A stretch of 37,169 nt of DNA from Didymodactylos carnosus. Lineage: Eukaryota; Rotifera; Eurotatoria; Philodinida; Philodinidae. The translations under genes and the position numbers were made by a program. Under the pieces are notes generated by a model. That model did not search any database. It saw only the letters and a list, made by a program, of their open reading frames with translations, and was not told where the DNA came from. Positions 12,301-23,480 of the stretch are shown here, in pieces (position 1 is the stretch's first letter; every line of letters starts with the position of its first letter). The DNA lies in contig CAJNOQ010001022.1 in the NCBI GenBank assembly GCA_905250885.1, forward strand, positions 1-37,169, written 5' to 3'.

Positions 12301-15300
12301 ATTTTTGTTCTGAAAAAAATTCTAATGAAATATATCAGTACACTTCTTTTCAATAAAATTGATTCTATTTTCGTTAAATAAAAACGAAGATTAGATACAT
12401 TTTAATTAGAATAAAAAGTCTTTTAGAGATATGTGCAACTAAAAACACATTACATCCCATTTCTTTATAGACTTTTGATGAATATATCAAAAGATTTAAA
12501 TTACTGGAATCATAAACAACACTAAGACAGTCTATTGACAGACAATGAGATGATGTCTTTTGAAAAAATGTTTCCGTGAAAGAGAAATATTGAAAAGTTC
12601 TACCGCATATGAGACAAAAACTTTCAGAAGAAAATAAGCCATTTATAGTATTTTTTTAATTGATCAATGGAATTTTAAGCTATTGTAGAACTCTGTTTAT
12701 AGTGCTGAATAATCAATACGTCAGAAAACTGTTTATGAGCAATAATTTTGAACCCTTTAAGAATGTTAAAGTTTTTTTAACAAAAATTGAAATTGATAAA
12801 TAATAATCTGAGCACATCATTCATTTTTCAATTAAGTATGCTGCTAATCCAATATAAGACTTTTAGAAAAGAAGCTAACATAATCATCAAGATGAATAAA
12901 AATAAAAAATATTAAAATTTTCCTGTCCTGTATGATAATAAAATAGTGTGACAACTAACTTTTACAGCGTTTAGTAATATTGTCAACGAAAAATTTATGA
13001 ATGAATGTCTATTTTTTGAAAAAAAAAGTTCGAATCAAAAGGGTACATTTAGTTTGCAATTGACCCTTATATGTTCTACGATATCACGTGTAGATTGATA
13101 TAATATAGGATGGTATATTTTCTGAATATTTTTTTTATCATCAAATACACACATACTCACGCACAAGGTGAATGTAACGTACACATACTATTTAAATATA
13201 AGAATAGTAACAAAATCAGAAATATGTATTAAAAAAAAGTGAATAATACAACAAATTCGTATTCGTTGATGATGATAATGATGAACAGAAAGAAGAAGAA
13301 AAAGAAAAATGCACATATATTCCTAGGAATATATGTATTTTTCGTTCTTTTCATGAGTTTCGATGAGTAACAAATAATTTTCAAGTTTTTTTTCTTATAA
13401 AACAAAGAATAAACGTATTTTTAACAATCTGTTACTCTTCCATTACGTAATCATTTTGAAAGAAAGAAAAAGGTTTGATGATCAAAGCAGCATCTAAACA
13501 TAGAAAAGAAAAAAAAAAGAAAAAACTCTTAAAAAAAATTTACTAATGTAAAGAAGAAGAAAAAAGAACGAAAAAGAAAATAATAATAAATATAAAACGG
13601 GTCTGCACAGACGTACACCTGTATTAACCTGATGTCATTAACAGCAGAGGTGGAAAATAATAATATTGTAATAATGAAATCCACAAAAAAATCATTTCAT
13701 ATTCCACCGTCCTATACGTTTACATCATTATCATCATCACGTCGTACAACATCTCTATCGACAATAGTTCATCCAATCGGGTCTACTTCGTCTTATCGAT
13801 CACCTCATATATCTTCAGCACTATCACCACAGATACAATGTCAACTAAAACCACAGCCAACATCAGTTGGAATTCATACAACATCTAAGGTGGACAATAA
13901 TGACGATTATGTAACACCTCCAACGAGTGTAAAAGATTCAAATCCATTTTTGAGTACTACAGAAAATGGAATCTCTAGTTCATCACCAAAGGTTAGTGTA
14001 AGTTATTCACTAAACCTTGACTTGTTTCATTCGTCTCTTTTCTTCTCTCTCAGTAACTACCATTCAGAATGATAGAACAGTAAACGTGGTACTTTAAAGT
14101 TACTGTTTTAACATTACTTTAGCGAATAGCGAGTAATGGTTTTTTATTTTATTTATTACCGTCACAGATAACTTTATTTTAAAGTACCACTCCTATTTGC
14201 ACTCTTGTACCTTTATTTAAACATGATAAACAAAAAAGCGAAATTTCTGAGGACAAGAGATGAATATTGACAGTTTTCCCAATTTTGTTTATGAAAATGA
14301 GCTCTCATAAAATATAGTTTAATTTGTTAGCATTTTTATATTAGGCTTGTTTCGATAATCTCTTTTAATCGATTTGTACTATATTAGTTTGTTCAAGAGT
14401 CTCTCATTGTAAATTCATGACGACTGTCGATTTCATCTTTTAGCAAAAATATTTTTTTTTCTTATTATTTACTACAGAATAAGTTGATTGTTTCGTTTGA
14501 ATGATATTTTGAAAGCTGTTCGATCAAGATAATTGTTAAATGTATGGTAAAAGTAGACGAACATGGCGTCAAGGCCATAGAATAAATATAATTGTCATTT
14601 TATACATTGCAGTTTCTGACTGAATAATGTTCTGTTTTTGATAATTAAATTGTTAAATGACAGACGCTGTTTCGACGTAGAATAGTAAGAGATGGCTTGT
14701 AACGGTTTTCATCTACTTTGTAGTTATGCTTGATTAAGTTCAGTTTTGCTTCTCATTGAAATTAATTGTATAGTCCAAAATGGAAAACTGACTTTTAATT
14801 GTTATAATTTGCTTATTCTTATTTTACTCTAGAAAAAATCTGTAAATATTACAGTGAAACAAAATCATTTGTCAACACAACCGTTAACTACGCAACTAAT
14901 AAATTCGACAGCAACAGCAACAATTAATACCAATAGTAATGCAATATCAAAAGTATCTGCTCAAAAAGAAACAGCCAAACATAAATCACATCGTTTATCC
15001 AACGAGGTAAAGACACAGCCATTATCTTACTCGAGAATTCATTTGTTAGATTATTTAATAGTTTTAAAGAAACCTTTTTGATACTGCACTCTCATATCAA
15101 CCACCTTTCAATATCTGTTGTTAGGTGTGAACAGGTATAAGATTTGTTCAGTAAAGGATGTGAGTACAGGCACAGTCAGAGAGCTAAAACATTTATTGAA
15201 AATTAAGTGGAAGAAAAATTAGTCATATTATTCCTTATATTTGGATTTTTCAATGAATTTACACTTTTTAGGCATTACAAATCGTTCTCGTGATTTATCA

Positions 15301-18300
15301 GGCATACTTGTAACTTTTATCTTATTGTCTAAGTTATAGACTTAAAAGTGGTAATAGTGGTTGTATTTTTCAGCAAGCTAGCTCTTGTGCTTCATTGATT
15401 GCCAGTCATATAAAACTAGTTTGGTTTGGTTTAAAATTACACTTCGAATAATTTTAAGACCAATCTCAGTAGCCTTATATATCACGAGAAAACTTTGTCT
15501 TCTTTCGACCGTTTAGGTTTCTCACTTCAAACACTCAATTTTGCACTTTTTTTTTAATATTCTCCCTCCCTTTTCTGCGACGTAAATTGGAGATGTCGAT
15601 CTATAAAAGATAATATTCAGAGCGTGCATATGGCAAACCTGACATCTCTTTCAAAGGTAAAGTTGTTAATGAATGACTTTTTAATTGCGATATGTGGGTT
15701 TGATACGACCAGAATCACTAGTCTATCCTATCCTCTGAAAACCTATACAAATCCGAGATCTCAGCCTATAGTTGTTGTTAGATAACATTAGTTTTCCTAG
15801 GAGTACTCGAATCGATCTTGGGTGTGATGAGAAAACTCATTATAAATCTCCTGAAAATTTCTTTCACAATAAAAATGAGCAACCGAGTGAAATTGAATAT
15901 TGACCAAAAAATAGTAGATATTTTTACTAAACGCATGTAAAAGATTTACAACTCCATAAAAATCTAACGACATCTTACGAGGGACCATTCCAAGGTGTTC
16001 CTTCGCTTTTGACCCGAACTATATCTGATTATAGGTAATCGACGATGCTGATTCCGAATATGATAGCCATTTTGAGCTCTTGTTGCTTTTTTAGTCGAAA
16101 ATTTGAAAGACTGATCCTTTAGTCTCTGAGAGTTCAAATTTTATTTTCTTGGAAACTGTGTTTTCACAACACCAAATTACAGAGGGTATCAAACTCTGTG
16201 TATCCATCAATTTTTAGTTGCATCAGATATGTTTTAGAGGCACTAAAAATCATTTAAAAAATTAACCGTTTTCTGTGAACCGCTACCATCAGTTGAAATT
16301 AATAAACGCAAAGTTCAGTTAAAACATGTCCGACAAAAGTAAAACTTCATGTATATGTACGACTCGATATGCTCTACAATCTCTCACTGTTGAACTATAA
16401 CTATATATGTATGTACTAACTATCAGAAAAGTTTTAGATTTTAGAGCTTCCAGAAAACCTTGGATTTCTGGAAGGTCAATACGAGCCCAAATGACTACCA
16501 TATTCGGAATCAGGAACGTCGATTACCTATAATCAGCTATATTTCGGGCAAAAAGCAAGGAAACACCTTGGAATGATCCCTCGTTAGCATCTACTCAGTG
16601 TTACATGCTTTCTGATGTCACTGATGCTAAATAAAGTAAAAAAATTTAATTGTTGAACTATAGGCTTACTAGAAAACTGTACACACGCGCAATAAAGTTC
16701 CATTATGTCTTATTTCTTATATTATTCAAACCATGTCAATTTAAGGTTACGTTGAAAAGTTCAACGTGGTTTTGCTTAGATTTTTATTGCGAAAGCAAAC
16801 ATTTTCGGGAGATTTATAATTGTCGATAACCTAGGCTTTCATTCATTTTCGAAGTTTTCTCATTACACCCAAGCTCGATTCGAGTACTCCTAGGAAAACT
16901 AATGTTATCTAACAACAACTATAGGCTGAGATCTCGGATTTGTATAGGTTTTCAGAGGATAGGATAGACTAGTAGTTCTGGTCGTATCAAATCCACATAT
17001 TGCAATTAAAAAGTCATTCATTAACAACTTTACCTTTGAAAGAGATGTGAAGTATGCTATATGCACGCTTTGAATATTATTTTTTATAGATAGATGTTCT
17101 CTAGTGGTCTATATCGAACAGTGAAGAATACAGCTCTGTACTGCTTTCCGATCAAATGTTGTTCGACGAATTCTACTCTGTTTTGAAAACTATAACAGTA
17201 CGAGTGGATGAATTCCAAGTACGAATCGAGTATCGGTATGAAAAATTTGTGCATACTCATTCTCATTCAGTTTTCTCTGTTGTTTCCTAACTTTTCTATT
17301 TTTCTTATCAGATTGAGAGAATTGTTCAAGATCATTTGAAATATGATCGAGAAAATGTATCCGACTTATGGGAACTCATTCATCATGAAGGCGAAATGAA
17401 AGTTTATCGCCGCGAAGTAGAAGAAAATGGAATTGTTGTTGATCCACTCAAATGTTTTCATACAGTAAAGGTACATTGATACTGAACGAGTTATGATTAT
17501 CGTTGATTTTCCGATATTATTTGTAGGGTGTAACTGGACGTGAAATATGTCATTATTTTTTTGACCCAACCTATCGAATGGACTGGGAAAGTAAGAAGAA
17601 GTATGACAAATTTGACGTATTGTATAATATTTTGATTCTCTCATTTATAGCTACGTTGGATTCAACGAAAGTTATCGAAACACTCGATAAAGATAATCCA
17701 GATACACTCATATTCTTTCAACTACATAAACGTGTATGGTACGAAATATTCTTTTAGTAATACGTTGTTTGCTTATTCATCACTCTTGTTTTGTTTTAGG
17801 CCATCTGCTCAACGTGACTCATGTTTTTGGTCACACATACGTTGTGTATCGACTGGTGAAGAAGATCAACCACTTTGGATCGTCGTTAATTATACCACTG
17901 ATCATGCTCAAGCACCAGTAAGTAGTTTAATAATCAATATATAAATAAAAATGTTTAATTGAAAAATATTCTTTCAGATAAAATCTCCATTCGTTCGACT
18001 TGTGGCTAATGTAGCTTTAACATGTGAAACACAAATCATTGAACCACCATTAAATCCAAAAGATATTAAACGAGAAAATCTTCTGTGCAAATTGACTTAT
18101 GTTGCATTTGGTAAAATATATCAAATGTTCATTAAAAAAAAGTATATATATTTCATTTTTCTTCTGTTTAATTCTAGTGAATCCTGGTGGTTGGGCGCCA
18201 GCTGCTGCTCTTCGTGCAATTGCAAAACGTGAATATCCTAAATTTCTTAAACGTTTTACAAGCTATGTTATTGAACAAACACGAGATCAACCAATTTTGT

Positions 18301-18305
18301 TTTAA
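9361..18305 (+). CDS. CERT1: Ceramide transfer protein (CERT/STARD11), 15-16 exons
   Basis: Exons: 9361-9597, 9667-9900, 9968-10109, 10532-10609, 10779-10823, 10884-10993, 11110-11196, 11270-11368, an optional one ending 13991, 14833-15006, 17312-17470, 17527-17590, 17651-17738, 17800-17917, 17978-18110, 18178-18305. CERT carries ceramide from ER to Golgi for sphingomyelin synthesis. Seen in order: PH domain (about 27-120, [21 protein letters not shown]-like start), serine-rich motif (about 125-155, [12 protein letters not shown]), coiled coil with [24 protein letters not shown] motif EFFDALD (about 322-328), linker, and START domain with [24 protein letters not shown] and [15 protein letters not shown], ending PILF. 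Skipping the 13.6 kb exon gives 631 residues, close to the 624 of the long human form. Including it from a phase-0 acceptor at 13610 gives about 758. All other junctions keep phase. Start ATG context is AAAATGGCA. Identification is very confident; use of the optional exon is not settled. Confidence 0.93.
11369..13590. other. Long CERT intron, no gene seen
   Basis: About 2.2 kb of AT-rich sequence between exon 8 and the optional exon, where most other introns of the gene are about 60-70 bases. No coding frame resembles a family. Its last 300 bases are strongly purine-rich on the plus strand (AAAGAAGAAGAAAAAAG-like runs). It also contains the 24-base palindrome listed separately. It may house a second promoter. 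Confidence 0.45.
13313..13336. repeat. Perfect 24-base palindrome
   Basis: ACATATAT followed by TCCTAGGA and ATATATGT reads the same on both strands with no spacer. It lies about 280 bases upstream of the putative internal first exon of CERT. It could be a dimeric transcription-factor site or simply part of an AT-rich cruciform; the CCTAGG centre is not low complexity. Confidence 0.55.
13591..13991 (+). promoter_or_regulatory. Putative internal promoter and alternative first exon of CERT
   Basis: TATAAAA at 13591-13597 is followed about 35 bases later by an ATG at 13632. That ATG opens 120 codons ending at a phase-0 donor (AAG|GTTAGT at 13991/13992), and these splice in frame to the exon at 14833. 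The encoded stretch is Ser/Thr-rich (for example [17 protein letters not shown]) and has no counterpart in the vertebrate protein I know. Starting here would give a protein of about 407 residues: a Ser/Thr-rich leader, the linker and the START domain, without PH or FFAT. The alternative is an optional internal exon starting at the phase-0 acceptor CACAG|ACG (13610/13611). The sequence allows both. Confidence 0.45.
15597..17100. repeat. 1.5 kb foldback element in a CERT intron
   Basis: Two long inverted arms, about 15597-16080 and 16480-17100, fill most of the intron before the START exons. Examples: TTTTCCTAGGAGTACTCGA near 15793 is mirrored by TCGAGTACTCCTAGGAAAA near 16880, and GATTCCGAATATGATAG near 16049 by CCATATTCGGAATC near 16499. 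The outer parts match closely; the part around 15850-15960 is more diverged. The 400-base centre is unique and has no transposase-like frame. Likely a non-autonomous foldback transposon. Confidence 0.75.
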
Positions 18306-18312
18306 ATTAATT

Positions 18313-18318
18313 AATAAA
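18313..18318 (+). terminator. Candidate poly(A) signal of CERT
   Basis: AATAAA begins 8 bases after the CERT stop codon. A 3' untranslated region this short would be unusual but possible; several T-rich stretches follow. Other AATAAA sequences lie further downstream (for example near 18487), so the site actually used is uncertain. Confidence 0.4.
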
Positions 18319-18319
18319 A

Positions 18320-20160
18320 TAACAGGATAATGTCTTATTAATAATTGTTGTTTTTCATTAACAGCACATAAGATGATGTTGTTTGGTTTTTTCATTTGAT
18401 GGACAGAAACTCATTTTTTGTCTTTTTATACTTGTTGTTTGTTTTTGTTTTTTTTTCTTTTTGTTTCATCGATTTTACTTTTATAATAAAACGCGAAACA
18501 ACGTTTTGTTTTAATAAATATTGCACTGCTAGTGTGCAGATGCTATATTTGTCTTTTAATCCTTTACCCCGTCCCCCAGCAGGGAGTAGGAGCAGGTTAG
18601 TAGGATTATCGTGATTCATTGTGATACCTCACTTTAATAAGACATGCTTTGCATTTTTCGCCGAAAAAAATGTATCTGGTACATTCTTCTACCAAATTTA
18701 TGGATGAAAAATGATAAACTTTACTCGTCTGATGCCAGTCAGTCATTTTTTTTTAAAGTCAACATCGTCTCATTTTAAGTCATCTTCCTGTTCCTTTATC
18801 TAGTAAAAATTGTTTAATATGACTCTTCGTTTTCTCTTTTTGTATGTTTGGGCTATTGTTCTAAATATTCAAATATTTTTGTTTTATGTTATTTATTTAT
18901 TTCTTGTTTTTTTAAAGGAACTTATTCTCTCTATTATTTTTGTATATATAATAGATAATTTGAAATTATTTTGTCATTATTTGTGATTGATTGATTATCA
19001 AGAAATGTGCGCCTCTTTTTTTTAAACATCCGAGTTCATACATTTTGAGAAACTCTTGATAATCCAAGGAATTGAAAAGTTTATATCTGAAAATCGATGG
19101 GATTTTATTGATGTTTCCCATCCTGCGCAGGCGTATTAGGCGTATGTATTACAAAAACTGAAAGTAAAGAAGTATAGGCTGATAAAGTTTGATATCTTTG
19201 ATATCTTTTTCTCTATGAAGGTCGGTTTCAACTGTACTAGATAAATGTTTGTGAAAAAATGGTCGAAAATCTGACAGTTTCTTATGTAAATTCAATTTGT
19301 TTCTGTTAGAACCTATTTTGAACCGATAAAAAGATGATATTCGGAATCACCGCGAAGAACAGCCTTGAATCATGTATAACACCTTGGTTTTATGAGCCAT
19401 TTTCGCTAAGAAACGATCGAATGTACTCAATCGACCATTTCAAATTTTTTTAGAGTAGAGGACATGTTTAGAGCAAACATTTTCATGGCTTTTCAACGAA
19501 AACGACAAGTCTAACAGTTGTTTCGTTGCTAAGATATTCAATTTCTATGAAAAATTCAAATTCTACCATGTTGAAAAATTGCCAGTTTAATTGACTTTCT
19601 AGCGAACGCCCAAAACGGTAATGTTTTATCTTTCAATAACTCAAATTTTCGCTCATTTTTTTCTGAGAACAATTTCTGGCTATATCTCCTTGTTCTTAGT
19701 CTACCTTTGTGTCATAATATACAGCAGTTATAATTGTTTTCTTAATTCATCTCTTCAGTGGCATTTTCATCTATTTTTCGTATGTGCTAATGATTTAATT
19801 GTAGTGTTATTTTTGTTCGATTTAACTCGTTGAATCTATAATGATGCTTATGGTTTGGTATGGAGCAGAAGTTTTAAACTATTAGTCTGTAGTGTTGTGT
19901 GTGATATGAATTGATTATATAAAAACCTTTTAAAGAATGTCAGTAACAAAATATTTATTTAATTTTCCATTTTTAAAATTTTTTATCATTTTACATGATT
20001 TTTAAAGTAGATCAATTTTCGTTCAGCATTATTATTATCTAATTCAGTGCATTATGTAGTTTCACATTTCAGTCCCATAGGACTTGCTTTAACAAGATTT
20101 TTTAATTCTGGACGGCATGCAGTTTTTTCTTTGTTATAGTTCTGAATCGACATTTTTACG
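18320..20160. other. Intergenic region 3' of CERT
   Basis: T-rich, then mixed sequence with no convincing gene. Short frames (such as 18396-18614 and 19621-19833) are hydrophobic only because of T-rich composition. A short ATATTCGGAATCA at about 19334 also occurs near 16500 in the CERT foldback, which hints that some of this stretch is old repeat. Nothing further is supported. Confidence 0.4.
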
Positions 20161-20167
20161 CCGTTTA

Positions 20168-20878
20168 TTACAATCGACATTTCAAAAGAATGATGCCCGT
20201 ATCTCAAGAACGAAAAGAAATTAAGAGGTAGAATTTTCACCATTTTAAAGTCAACACTTTGACTCATCTTTATGTAAGAGAAAAAAATTGAAATGGGTAG
20301 TCCAGAGTGTTCTCTTCAAAATGGAAGTAAAGTGAGCCCTCGATTTTTAATGGTTGAGGTGTGGCATCGGATTTGAACCTTGAAAGGGCATGAAACATAC
20401 GTAATTAATCACGGTGAATTTGGCGGTAATGTTTCTTTTTGGAGAAGAACTCCAAAACCTGACAAAAATCGAGTTTTTTTAAAATTGAGCTTTCAACCTG
20501 TTTTCACGTGGTATTAAAAAACTCATTATTCACTAAAAAGGCATCAGAATGAGGCTTTTCTAGATCCCCTATTGGAAAACCATAGACTTTTAAGCAGACT
20601 TCTTATAAATAAAATACAGAATAGTCTAAATATAACGTATCTTGAACTTTTCCGGGAAATCTGATACCACATCTAAACCATTAAAAATCGAGGGTTCACT
20701 TAACTTCCATTTTGAAGAGAACACTCTGGACTACCCATTTCAATTTTTTTTCTCTTACATAAAGATGAGTCAAAGTGTTGACTTTAAAATGGTGAAAATT
20801 CTACCTCTTAATTTCTTTTCGTTCTTGAGATATTCAAAAAATATTCATAGCCATCATTCTTTTGCAATGTCGATTATA
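20168..20878. repeat. Foldback element with ~215-base arms
   Basis: The left arm (about 20168-20378) and right arm (about 20655-20878) are inverted copies. AAGATGAGTCAAAGTGTTGA at 20763 is the reverse complement of the sequence around 20255-20274, and both arms carry the GAGAACACTCTGGACTACCC core. As a result the same 23 codons can be read outward on both strands; this is a by-product of the inverted repeat and not evidence of a gene. About 275 unique bases lie between the arms. The right arm seems to be cut by the neighbouring hAT-like insertion. Confidence 0.75.
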
Positions 20879-20880
20879 GT

Positions 20881-21384
20881 CAGAGGGACTGTTAGGGACG
20901 TGGGCGCCCATATGTACGCCCGCGTCATTGTCATACATGGATGGAAAAATACTAGAGAGCATCGTCCAGGAGTGCTTATGGACACATTCTCTTTGTCTAG
21001 GGACGCCCCTGGACGGTTTTATCGGTCCATGGGCTTGAATGAAAATTTATTTATTTATTTTCTTCATAGAGCACAGTTCTCTAGCAGCAGATGTCTCTAG
21101 CTCATACTGAAAAATGCAGAAGGTTCTTTTTTTCTAAAGTGGCTTGAGAAATTCATTCAGTACTCGCAACCACTACTGCTGCAGAACGGGCATTCAGTGC
21201 AGCGAGGTTAATAGTAACTGAACTTTATTACTTTATACTATACATTACTGAATTTTATTACGAAAAGACGTTGTCATCTACGAACAGAACGTACGCGCCC
21301 ATAGGACGTGGACAAAAAACTTTTTTAAGGTGCTATCCGTGGACACCCATGGATGGAAACATTTGCATCCATAACAGTTCCTGG
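20881..21384 (+). mobile_element. hAT-family transposon remnant
   Basis: Reading the plus strand through 21145-21210 gives LATTTAAERAFSAARLIVT. This resembles the conserved C-terminal dimerisation motif of hAT transposases (consensus close to ATSASSERVFSAAG). In another frame, a little downstream, there is KRRCHLRTE, like the RR-LxxE that follows it in intact proteins. The ends AGGGACTGTTAGGGACG (20885) and, inverted, CAGGAACTGTTATGG (at the right end) resemble terminal repeats. Flanking ATAGTCAG and GTAGTCAG may be an 8-base target duplication with one change. Most of the transposase is gone. It appears to have inserted into the right arm of the foldback element just upstream. Confidence 0.55.
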
Positions 21385-21592
21385 TAGTCAGTGCGTACAA
21401 GATCGAAAAACAATATACTGTGTTACAAAAAGAAACAAAATACGGTAATATAACGTTTCGAACAGAAAATTGATCGATTTACATTTAAGTCTACAAGAAC
21501 ACGTTCTTTTCACTTGTATTTTAGGTATGATGTTAGCTAAATATTGAGCCCCGGCGTTCTCGCGGTTATATCTATAGAGGACTTGGATATTA

Positions 21593-22502
21593 CAGTGTGT
21601 CCCAAAAGTCCCTTGTGGAAAATATTTTTGAATTACTCCTCTGTTTCATTGAACTTCATCAATACTTTTTTTTCATATGATGCATATCACCGTCAAGTTT
21701 TTATTGATATGAAAAAAGCCTACAAATATTGCTCAAAGGTATCACCTTGGACAGAAATACAAAAATCCATTCTTTTGCGGATTTCCGAAAAAACATTCCA
21801 CAATGTTTCTGTTTTTATCGCTTTGATTTCTCGAGTTATTCTCGTCTTTAAATCATCAATATCGTGCACTCTCGTTTTTATAAATGTTCGTTTTGACATG
21901 ACCGTGCGCGATGTCAAGCAAGCAGATCATTGATCCGTTGTTTTTTTATGAGAAGACGCTGAATCAAGATAACTACCTTGACATGCTTGAAGGATATTTC
22001 TATCCGATCTTACAACAGAAACGGATGACAAAAGAGGTAATTTTCCAACAAGATGGTGCCCCAGTACATTTCTCAAGAGCAGTTCGTTCGTGGCTCAACA
22101 ACAAGTTCCCTGGTCGGTGGATTGGAAGAGGTGGACCCATTTCGTGGGTTCCGAGATCACTAGACCTCACTCCGTTGGATTTCTTTTTATGGGGTCATGT
22201 CAAAACGAACATTTATAAAACGAGAGTACAAGATATTGATGATTTAAAGACGAGAATAACTCGAGAAATCAAAGCGATAAAAACAGAAACATTGTGGAAT
22301 GTTTTTTCGGAAATCCGCAAAAGAATGGATTTTTGTATTTCTGTCCAAGGTGATACCTTTGAGCAATATTTGTAGGCTTTTTTCATATCAATAAAAACTT
22401 GACGGTGATATGCATCATATGAAAAAAAAGTATTGATGAAGTTCAATGAAACAGAGGAGTAATTCAAAAATATTTTCCACAAGGGACTTTTGGGACACAC
22501 TG
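21593..22502 (+). mobile_element. Mariner/Tc1-type transposon rebuilt as an inverted duplication
   Basis: TA dinucleotides (21591-21592 and 22503-22504) flank a 910-base element whose ends both begin CAGTGTGTCCCAAAAGTCCC. The arms are not just short terminal repeats. About 310 bases (21593-21903 and 22193-22502) are inverted copies with only a few visible differences, including two near the inner end. The right arm is the normal 3' end of the element, with the transposase C-terminus and its stop codon; the left arm replaces the expected 5' half. The near identity implies a recent event. Confidence 0.85.
21911..22375 (+). pseudogene. Truncated mariner/Tc1-like transposase (C-terminal half)
   Basis: The 154 residues include EVIFQQDGAPVHFSRAVRSW (second catalytic Asp), then FPGRWIGRGGPISWVPRSLD and LTPLDFFLWG (third catalytic residue of the DDE/DDD triad), and run to a natural-looking C-terminus. 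The DNA-binding helix-turn-helix domains and the first catalytic Asp are absent, because the 5' half of the element was replaced by an inverted copy of its 3' end. The frame is open with no internal stop. It cannot be a working transposase alone, but the element keeps both terminal repeats and might be moved by an enzyme made elsewhere. Confidence 0.8.
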
Positions 22503-22504
22503 TA

Positions 22505-23159
22505 GCTACCTGTTAAACGAAGATACTTGTAAAATAAAAATAGTTGAGGAAAACCGTGTCAAATAAAAAACACTTGACTATGATAAACATTATCGCAATG
22601 TCGTGTTCCAGTATTACATATATTAGTAATTATTCAGAACAGAACTGATTATTATTGCCATCATCAACAATTTTAACTATATCAGCTTATGAAGGACTAC
22701 TTTATGAAGGCAATATTGAGAGAGTTGGCCAAAAATCAAAATCAGGAATATCCAACTAAAAAGCAAAAGATTTTTAAAGATGATGGATACTTCTAATACA
22801 TTCTCTTATAACCTTTCCAACTTTTATGATTTTTCTGGCATTTGCTGCCTTTATAGCTTCTGTCACAGTTCTGCGGATTGATAGGGCGGTGACATACTAT
22901 GATCACTGCTGACAATATTTGCTATTAATAAGATCAGAAAATTATTTCTATTGAATATGATCATTTATTAAAATACACAGCGTTCATATAACTTTCTCCT
23001 CAGCTGTTCGCGTACTCGTCTAGCGAAATACGATCAAGCTGTCTACTTCTCATAATCCGAAGCAGAACAGTGACAAAAGTTATAAAACTTGGAAAAATTA
23101 TACAAGTTATAGAAAAGGTGAAGTATGATAGACCAGGAAAGGATTCAACATTCTTATAT
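22505..23159. other. Inter-element spacer, no gene seen
   Basis: About 650 bases of mixed sequence between the mariner-type element and the next hairpin. No credible frame, domain or repeat was recognised. Confidence 0.4.
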
Positions 23160-23480
23160 GCTATACATCAGTTATCACAATTCGCTCAGAGCCGTGAAAC
23201 ATTTCATTTTGTAGGAAAATGTTTGCTCTACAAAATGCATCTGTTAAAAAATTTCCAAAATCATTTCTCCGAAAACTTAGAGCATTCGAAAATACATTAA
23301 ACCACGGAAAAAAACTGTTCGAACAGTCTTTTTTCTTGATTTTGTGCATTTTAGAATGTTCTAAGTTTTCTGAGAAATGATTTTGGAAATTTTTTAACAG
23401 ATGCATTTTGTACAGCAAACATTTTTCTACAAAATGAAATTTTCACGGCTCTGAGCGAATTGTGATAACTGATGTATAGC
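23160..23480. repeat. Long hairpin element, ~320 bases
   Basis: GCTATACATCAGTTATCACA at the left end is mirrored by TGTGATAACTGATGTATAGC at the right end (23461-23480). Complementarity continues inward through AAAATGCATCTGTTAAAAAA and its mirror, to a centre that is itself a palindrome (ACTGTTCGAACAGT, about 23314-23327). Almost the whole element is one stem with few mismatches. No coding role; the overlapping frames on the two strands mirror each other. Confidence 0.8.

Noticed and set aside
17732-18305. Several small plus-strand frames treated as separate short genes
   Set aside because: They are out-of-frame or intron-running readings of the last CERT exons.
20052-21100. Two frames on opposite strands sharing the same protein start, which looked like a duplicated small gene
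   Set aside because: The shared protein arises from the arms of an inverted repeat; neither frame has a known domain or splice context.
21720-22500. Minus-strand and plus-strand frames matching each other around the mariner-type element
   Set aside because: They are the antisense of the transposase C-terminus and its inverted copy, not separate genes.
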